From contig NC_073358.2 in the NCBI RefSeq assembly GCF_027580225.2, positions 30,220,501-30,284,500 of the forward strand: 64,000 nt of DNA, given 5' to 3'. The notes beneath the pieces are model-generated. The model had not been told where the DNA came from and searched no databases. It worked only from the letters and a program-made list of their open reading frames with translations. Both the position numbers and the translations under genes were made by a program. Below are positions 58,448 to 64,000 of the stretch, piece by piece. The stretch comes from Misgurnus anguillicaudatus (Eukaryota > Chordata > Actinopteri > Cypriniformes > Cobitidae). How positions within the stretch are numbered: position 1 is the first letter of the stretch; each line of letters begins with the position of its first letter.

Positions 58448-59114
58448 CACAATGGTGGAGAACAAAGCTTTGTTTAGTGTATTAGAGCTACGCCGAGGTC
58501 AAAGGTGAATGTGTTGCAATTCTGTGTTGGAATGGTTATTTGTTATGTGTAAATGGTTATTTGTTGCTTTTCGTGGAAATTTAAAAATTATACAAGGAAA
58601 GTCATGCACTGGGTTTGAAGTGCAAAAACAAACTCATTTCAGCTTTTTTCCCCCATCCCTTTCTGCCTTCAAAGGAAGACAGTCTTTTATTAAGCCCTAC
58701 AAATTGACTTGGTAATTCAGCGACGTCAAGAGCATCATAGAGGAATAGCAATGCGAAATAGAGAGAGAACAAGTGTTTAGTGTGAATGTATCTGTGTATG
58801 TGAATGAGAAGAGAGGGAGGGAGAGAGGGAGTTGCATTGGTGCCCATGAATACCAAATGGCTAAGTTAGCCTGTTGATAGACAAAACAGTGTTTGTTAAA
58901 GCCAGTGGATGGTAAGACTGACTCACACCCTCTTTCTGTTTTGCACCTGCACTCATTGAAACCACGAAAAATAAGAGCAGCGATTCAGTTGAATACCCTG
59001 TATATTACTTATATCCACTGCTGTTCCTCTTTTGGCAATGACACTAAAATGTATTACCTTTTATACAGTAAGGATAAAAATAATGCCATAAATAATTGAA
59101 AATATATGCTTAAT

Positions 59115-59225
59115 AGGTTCAGCTGTAAGAGCATGATGCTTGCAAATGCAAAGCCATGCATTTGATTTCCATTAAACAGACATAAAAAACGCCTTTGGCA
59201 GATGCCTTCGACCAAAGCATCTATC
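59115..59225. repeat. tRNA-Ala-like head with an inverted SINE tail
   Basis: GGTTCAGCTGTAAGAGCATG, then GCTTGCAAATGC and TTTGATTTCC, aligns with a tRNA 5' half, a TGC anticodon loop and a decayed B box. The next 35 bases (TTGGCAGATGCCTTCGACCA, then AAGCATC) look like the SINE tail in the reverse orientation. Confidence 0.4.
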
Positions 59226-59656
59226 ATTCAAGATACATTTTGTTTGCCTCCTTGGTGTTGTTTGTGCCATGCTCAACCAGTTGAACTTGTGGGAAATGTA
59301 AATGGCCTTAGAATGGCAATTTCGGACTTGTGTACTTTTTGGTTTGGACTTGACAAGAACAGATTCGGGAATAAGAACTCGGGGAACACAGTCTAGTTAT
59401 ATTGCAAATGGATCTGCAGGGTACTCCTAAAATTAAAACTTAAAACTACATTTTGTGAGACAGAAAGAGTCATATTTTGAATATTATATGGGTTTTCTGC
59501 TACATTGCTGTTGATGCAAAATGCATTTTGGAAAACATAGCTGTCATAAGTCCACACAATTCACCTCTTGATACATCCTTGATTAAAGGGAAATTTCATC
59601 GATAGAAACATTAATCTTTATTGAAAGTGGGTCATATTAATAGTCGAAATGTAACA

Positions 59657-60210
59657 TCAGAGGTGTCAAGTAACGAAGTACAAATACTTCGTTACCGTAC
59701 TTAAGTAGATATTTTGGGTATCTATACTTTACTTGAGTAATAATTTTTCAGACGACTTTTTACTTCTACTCCTTACATTTTCACGCAATTATCTGTACTT
59801 TCTACTCCTTACATTTCAAAAATCGCCTCGTTACTTCTTTTAATTTCTGCTTGTTTTCTTTTTTTACATTCCGGCTTGTCAGCGTAAAAACCTATCTTGA
59901 TAAATTGCATCATCTGGATGAATGCGATTGTGGTTGGATGAGAAGTATAAACATACACCATACCGACACCCTATTGGTTTGTACGCAATCCCCGCCGTAC
60001 GCAATCCCCGCCCCCCCAGCTGACTGCAGATGATCAAAAGTTTGTTTGATAGCGCTGCAAAGATAAACATAAAAGAACCGCGAGAGCGATTAGAAAGCAT
60101 GCGGAGCAGTTTGCTCTCGCAATGCTTTGATATCATCCGCCATCTGTTTGTACAGTAACAGAACGCGGCATTCTGCCTTCAAATGGAAAGTACGAAATAA
60201 AACTCGCGGA
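59657..60210. mobile_element. Widespread fish repeat beginning CAGAGGTGTCAAGTAACG
   Basis: The start CAGAGGTGTCAAGTAACGAA, the hairpin AACGAAGTA-CAAA-TACTTCGTT and the repeated ACTTTCTACTCCTTACATTT phrases match a repeat I know from many teleosts. The right end is not clear; non-coding. Confidence 0.5.
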
Positions 60211-61124
60211 TCACTTTCAGGTCAGTTCACATTCACAAGCCTGTGTAAATATATAGCTGGCTGCTGACACCAATCCATCTGTGTGATTTAGTGTAACAAT
60301 ACCAATTTATATCATGTAACTTCAGTTGTTCATTGTGCTGCGTTGCGTTTTGAAGCATGGCAAAGATATCTATGCTAAAGACATCTGTTGTTTTGTAATA
60401 ACTGCTCTAAATTGTATTTGCATTAACAAAACCTACTTAGCTAAATGCTTGAGTGTTAAATCAATGAAACACATAACCATACATACCAACTTTTGCTTTT
60501 GTTAATAGACATCAGCTGTTTCCTTAAACCTGACTTTTAATTTACTTACAAGAAAGACAGTCTTCAAAATTACTTGGATTTACACTGACATGTAAGATCA
60601 GCTTTGTCACATTAGATTAAGCTGAAGTCCATTAGCTCTACTGGGACAGATGCAGAAATATAGGCTTTAATATATAATTGCATATGTGTGTAATTGTAGT
60701 TAGTGTTGCTGTCAAAATACAATTATAAATGATAACAATAGCATATTTCTATCCTCACACATACTATAGTTTGTTGTTTTTTAACTTAAGAGGGCACCAC
60801 TGTAAAAGTTTGACCAGCAGCGGCCCTGCTCTGAAGTTTGACTTTTTGCACCATTACAATACTTAATATTTATATATAATGCTCAGTAGTACACATATAA
60901 GGTTCTTTAATGCAGTGGTATACAAACCATTTTTTTTGTGGCCTCCCTTGTGTACAGTGGATTCCTTCGCAGCCCCCCTCCCAAAGAAAATGTATGACAT
61001 AAAACATTCTAAAACATAAAATTTGAATTAAACAAAACATATTACATTATACAATGTAATGCTTTTGTTTAGTAGCCTTATTGTTCTGAGGTTTAATTAC
61101 ACAGAATTTATAATAAAGTATTTC
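60211..61124. other. Gene-free stretch
   Basis: AT-rich; no exon was recognised. GCAGTGGTATACAAACC near 60914 may be one end of a decayed hAT. Confidence 0.3.
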
Positions 61125-61575
61125 TGTAATAGTTTTGTTATGTGTTCTGGTTGTATTCTGTGCATTTTTGTATTTTGGACTTTTATTTTGATATCCTGTT
61201 CTGTTCTGGCTTTTATTTTGAAAAACATCCTGCCATGTTTCACTTCACACTTCCTGTCTGTTTGTATAAAGCCACTTCCTGTACTCCAGTTCAATGCTGA
61301 TTATTACATCGCCACATCCTGTCTGTATCTGAATCTGTTACCTGCTACCTGTTAATCTGTTTTGGTATCTGTATCTGTTCCTGTTTTGACCTGTGCCTTG
61401 TATTTGGATATTGCCTGTTTGCCGCCTGCCCTGATATATTTTGCCTGTCTTTGGATTTACGATTTGGATTTACCTTTGGATTTGTTTGCTGGCCCTTATT
61501 GGGATTTTACAATAAAACACCTTTTGCACATGGATTCACCTCTTCATCGCTTTCATTAAAGCAACCCCTGGTACA
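61125..61575 (+). repeat. 5' LTR of element 3 (about 451 bp)
   Basis: Begins TGTAATAGTTTTG. TATAAA at 61265-61270 and AATAAA at 61511-61516 are the likely promoter and poly(A) signals. The end is placed at GGTACA (61575) because TGT...ACA ends are usual; the window does not reach the matching end of the other LTR, so this could be off by some bases. No standard tRNA primer site was recognised after it. Confidence 0.7.
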
Positions 61576-61631
61576 GAATAATCAGCCATAACCCGGAATC
61601 CAGCAAAGGTCAGTAATCTCCCACCAGCACC

Positions 61632-63044
61632 ATGAAACCTGTTTATGCCCTGCTAGAACTCCGTCAGAACCACCGTCCGATTGAAGATTATGTGAATGAT
61701 TTTTTGGACTTGAGTTACCAGGTACATTTTGATGATATTACTCTTAAGAACTTTTTTTACAATGCTCTTGATGAATGGCCGCGCTTGTGTATGCCCCATG
61801 ATATGTCTGCCTGGTCCCTGGAGAGTTATATTGACTTTGCCCTGCTATTGTGTGGCTCACCATTCACTGTGGGTGTTGCGGATACACCTCCAGAGAATGT
61901 ACACAAACCACCAAGCCATGTCATGCCTGTTCTACCCACACCTGTACAAGTCATGCCTGATTCTAAAATGGCCGCCACCATGCTTGCTCCTAAAATGGCC
62001 GCCATCCTGCCTGTCCCTAAAATGGCCGCCACCCTGCCTGTTCCCAAAATGGCCGCCATCCTGCCTGTCTCTGCACCTGCACCTGTCTCCAAGAAAACCA
62101 CCACAATCCTGCCTGTCCCTAAAATGGCTGCCATCCCGCCTGTTCCCAAAATGGCCGCCATCCTACCTGTTTCCACACCTGTTTTCGAGAGAGCTACCAT
62201 CATTCCTGCACCTGCATTTCAGAGAGCTATCATCACAACCACACCTGCACTAATGAGAGCTATTGTACACCCTACACCTGCCGTCAAGATGGCCACCCTG
62301 CCTGAACCGACGACCACAGAGGTATGTTTCATTGACTCAATACTGCCTGAATTTGCAATAGCCCTGTGGTGCGTTTGGTCTGCCTTCTGCTCTGTTGTTC
62401 CCGAGGTTCCTCAAGGCCCTGAATCTGAACCATCCGATTCATCTGTCCCGTCTATCTCATCTGATCTGCCCGTCTCATCTGATCTGCCCGTCTCATCTGA
62501 TCTGCCCGTCTCATCTGATCTGCCCGTCTCATCTGATCTGCCCGTCTCATCTGATCTGCCCGACTCATCTGATCTGCCCGACTCATCTGATCTGCCCGAC
62601 TCATCTGATCTGCCCGACTCATCTGATCTGCCCGACTCATCTGATCTGCCCGACTCATCTGATCTGCCCGACCCATCTGATCTGCCCGACCCATCTGATC
62701 TGCCCGACTCATCTGATTCACCTGACCTGCCTGATTCACCTGATCCGCCCGACTCCTCTGATTCTTCTGATTCATCTAATTCATCTGATATGTCTGTCCT
62801 GCCTGATTCACTTGTCCCATCTGATTCGTCTGTCTCACCTGATTCACATGATTCGTCTGGCTCACCTGGCTCACCTGTCTTATCTGACTCACCTGGCTCA
62901 TCTGATTCACCTGGCTCATCTGATTCATCTGATTTGTCTGGTCCACCACCTGGGACTTCGCCACCCTGGGCTTTGGAAGCTTTTCCAAGTTTTTTTTGGG
63001 GGGGGGGTAGTACCCGGACACAGGAAGGAGGCAGAGGACGCTGA
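61632..63044 (+). CDS. Gag-like protein of LTR element 3
   Basis: A 470-codon frame starting MKPVYALLELRQNHRPIEDY, 56 bp after the LTR. Residues 1-85 resemble the C-terminal part of Ty3/gypsy-type Gag capsids (IEDYVNDF, then ITLKNFFYNAL, then SLESYIDFALLLCGSPFTVG). Residues about 110-222 are proline-rich with repeated KMAA-x-LPVP units. About 275-365 is an array of SSDLPV, SSDLPD and similar hexamers encoded by an 18-bp minisatellite. The frame ends soon after a T8G10 homopolymer (62990-63007); a different frame is open from there to the LTR. The Gag domain is much shorter than usual and no zinc knuckle follows, so RNA packaging by this protein alone is doubtful. It would act in particle assembly if it acts at all. 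Confidence 0.7.
   Translation: MKPVYALLELRQNHRPIEDYVNDFLDLSYQVHFDDITLKNFFYNALDEWPRLCMPHDMSAWSLESYIDFALLLCGSPFTVGVADTPPENVHKPPSHVMPVLPTPVQVMPDSKMAATMLAPKMAAILPVPKMAATLPVPKMAAILPVSAPAPVSKKTTTILPVPKMAAIPPVPKMAAILPVSTPVFERATIIPAPAFQRAIITTTPALMRAIVHPTPAVKMATLPEPTTTEVCFIDSILPEFAIALWCVWSAFCSVVPEVPQGPESEPSDSSVPSISSDLPVSSDLPVSSDLPVSSDLPVSSDLPVSSDLPDSSDLPDSSDLPDSSDLPDSSDLPDSSDLPDSSDLPDPSDLPDPSDLPDSSDSPDLPDSPDPPDSSDSSDSSNSSDMSVLPDSLVPSDSSVSPDSHDSSGSPGSPVLSDSPGSSDSPGSSDSSDLSGPPPGTSPPWALEAFPSFFWGGGSTRTQEGGRGR
62450..62730 (+). repeat. 18-bp coding minisatellite
   Basis: Units of TCATCTGATCTGCCCGTC type, about 15 copies. The first block encodes SSDLPV and the next SSDLPD or DPSDLP, so point variants have spread in runs. 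A looser serine/aspartate-rich continuation extends to about 62945. Confidence 0.92.
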
Positions 63045-63789
63045 GGCGGAGACCGAAGTGGACTCTGATCCTTCCTCTCCTTGTGACCCAGGTCCAAGCC
63101 TGCCCCATGACCCAGGTCCAAGCCTGCCCCATGACCCAGGTCCAAGCCTGCCCCATGACCCAGGTCCAAGCCTGCCCCATGACCCAGGTCCAAGCCTGCC
63201 CCATGACCCAGGTCCAAGCCTGCCCCATGACCCAGGTCCTAGCCTGCCGCAGGACCAAGGGCCTCGCCTGCGACATGACCCACGTCCTGGCCTGCCCCAT
63301 GACCCAGGTCCTAGCCTGCCCCATGACCCAGGTCCTAGCCTGCCCCATGACCCAGGTCCTAGCCTGCCCCATGACCCAGGTCCTAGCCTGCCCCATGACC
63401 CAGGTCCTAGCCTGCCCCATGACCCAGGTCCTAGCCTGCCCCATGACCCAGGTCCTAGCCTGCCCCATGACCCAGGTCCTAGGCTGCCCGATTACGCAGG
63501 TGCTTGCATTCCCGATGAGACAGCTCCTAGCCTGCCCCATGACCCAGGTCCTAGCCTGCCCCATGACCCAGGTCCTAGCCTGCCCCATGACCCAGGTCCT
63601 AGCCTGCCCCATGGCCCAGGCCCGCATCTGCCCCATGTTCCTGGACCATCCTGGCCTCATGACCCAGGACCTCTCCTGAACTGCCCTGCCTTCGCCAAGA
63701 GGTCCTGGCCCGCCCGCCCACCCTCTATTGGACTTTATTATGTGTATGTTGGGCTCCGGGAGTCGCCCTTTAGAGGGGGGGTTCTGTAA
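63008..63789 (+). CDS. Downstream repeat-encoding frame of element 3
   Basis: In the frame one base ahead of the Gag frame, translation is open from well upstream (62395) through the T8G10 run and the whole 24-bp array. It ends at a TAA whose bases lie inside the 3' LTR (63787-63789). After the run it reads VVPGHRKEAEDAEAETEVDS, then about 20 DPGPSLPH-type octamers, then SPFRGGVL. No catalytic domain is seen. It is probably the original C-terminal part of the Gag-like protein, separated by a length change in the homopolymer; alternatively it is reached by ribosomal slippage there, or is simply open because the repeat unit is a multiple of three. Confidence 0.45.
63085..63660 (+). repeat. 24-bp minisatellite
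   Basis: Units of GACCCAGGTCCTAGCCTGCC-CCAT, some 20 or more copies. There is a block of CCAAGC variants first, then CCTAGC variants, interrupted by diverged units at 63241-63295 and 63480-63535. It opens long frames in several registers on both strands. Confidence 0.93.
63769..63784 (+). promoter_or_regulatory. Polypurine tract of element 3
   Basis: TAGAGGGGGGGTTC immediately precedes the second LTR, as expected for the plus-strand primer. Confidence 0.7.
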
Positions 63790-64000
63790 TAGTTTTGTTA
63801 TGTGTTCTGGTTGTATTCTGTGCATTTTTGTATTTTGGACTTTTATTTTGATATCCTGTTCTGTTCTGGCTTTTATTTTGAAATACATCCTGCCATGTTT
63901 CACTTCACACTTCCTGTCTGTTTGTATAAAGCCACTTCCTGTACTCCAGTTCAATGCTGATTATTACATCGCCACATCCTGTCTGTTATCTGAATCTGTT
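63785..64000 (+). repeat. 3' LTR of element 3, truncated by window end
   Basis: Matches 61125-61339 apart from one substitution (GAAATACATCC for GAAAAACATCC) and one inserted T (CTGTTATCTG for CTGTATCTG). Confidence 0.9.

Larger units (their letters stand above)
57902..59656. other. Gene-free stretch with SINE fragments and microsatellites
   Basis: No exon was recognised. 58600-58760 is a balanced island (CNE candidate). SINE-like pieces and a TTTC/TTTA microsatellite are listed separately. Confidence 0.35.
61125..64000 (+). mobile_element. LTR retroelement 3 (gag-like ORF with minisatellites), runs off window
   Basis: Plus-strand element: LTR 61125-61575, short leader, gag-like frame from 61632, two coding minisatellites, polypurine tract 63769-63784, second LTR from 63785 cut by the window end. 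The overlapping 215 bp of the LTRs differ by about two events. No zinc knuckle, protease, reverse transcriptase or integrase is present in the 2.2-kb interior. The N-terminal protein pattern is one I know from fish Ty3/gypsy-like elements; class is inferred. Confidence 0.8.

Noticed and set aside
62395..63954. Long frames on both strands across the 18- and 24-bp arrays (up to 392 codons on the minus strand)
   Set aside because: Shadows of the minisatellites. Only the plus-strand Gag-like frame and its likely continuation have supporting context.

Overview
This window looks like teleost fish nuclear DNA, most likely from a cyprinid-type fish. It is AT-rich and full of hAT, Tc1/mariner, TTAA-flanked, foldback and LTR elements of kinds I associate with zebrafish and carp genomes, including tRNA-derived SINE tails. 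That assignment rests on pattern recognition; no search was run. I find no complete host gene. The only host-like coding signals are a possible terminal exon on the minus strand (8979-9162), two weaker exon-like islands (24739-24774 and 35243-35324) and several balanced-composition islands that could be conserved non-coding elements (best at 12290-12560).

Layout. 1-25.3 kb: single-copy-looking DNA broken by DNA transposons, several with clear target-site duplications (hAT at 5923-7060 and 9774-10050), nested insertions into a GGTAC-rich repeat, a Tc1 transposase relic, a probable solo LTR and large foldback elements. 25.3-35.1 kb: one nested block of two repeat families (A/B/C and D). On the minus strand both end in hairpin-CTAA followed by T, and both have offset subterminal inverted repeats, as in Helitron2/Helentron-type rolling-circle elements. 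They carry tRNA-like modules, an 18-bp minisatellite with a 126-bp higher-order period, and two arrays of a 139-bp satellite. 35.1-44.8 kb: mostly single-copy-looking DNA, a foldback with a hAT inside it, a hairpin element, and a TTAA element with a foldback inside it.

44.8-64 kb: three LTR retroelements whose LTR pairs are almost identical, so all are recent. (1) 44786-52727, plus strand: 1486-bp LTRs, tRNA-Trp-type primer site, polypurine tract, and a 4.97-kb interior with no recognisable gene. (2) 53731-57901, minus strand: 760-bp LTRs, perfect tRNA-Phe primer site, and one intact gag-like ORF with a CCHC knuckle. (3) 61125 to beyond the window end, plus strand: a gag-like ORF carrying large coding minisatellites. 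None of the three encodes a recognisable protease, reverse transcriptase or integrase, so all would depend on enzymes supplied in trans. Most small open frames in the window lie in repeats and are not genes.
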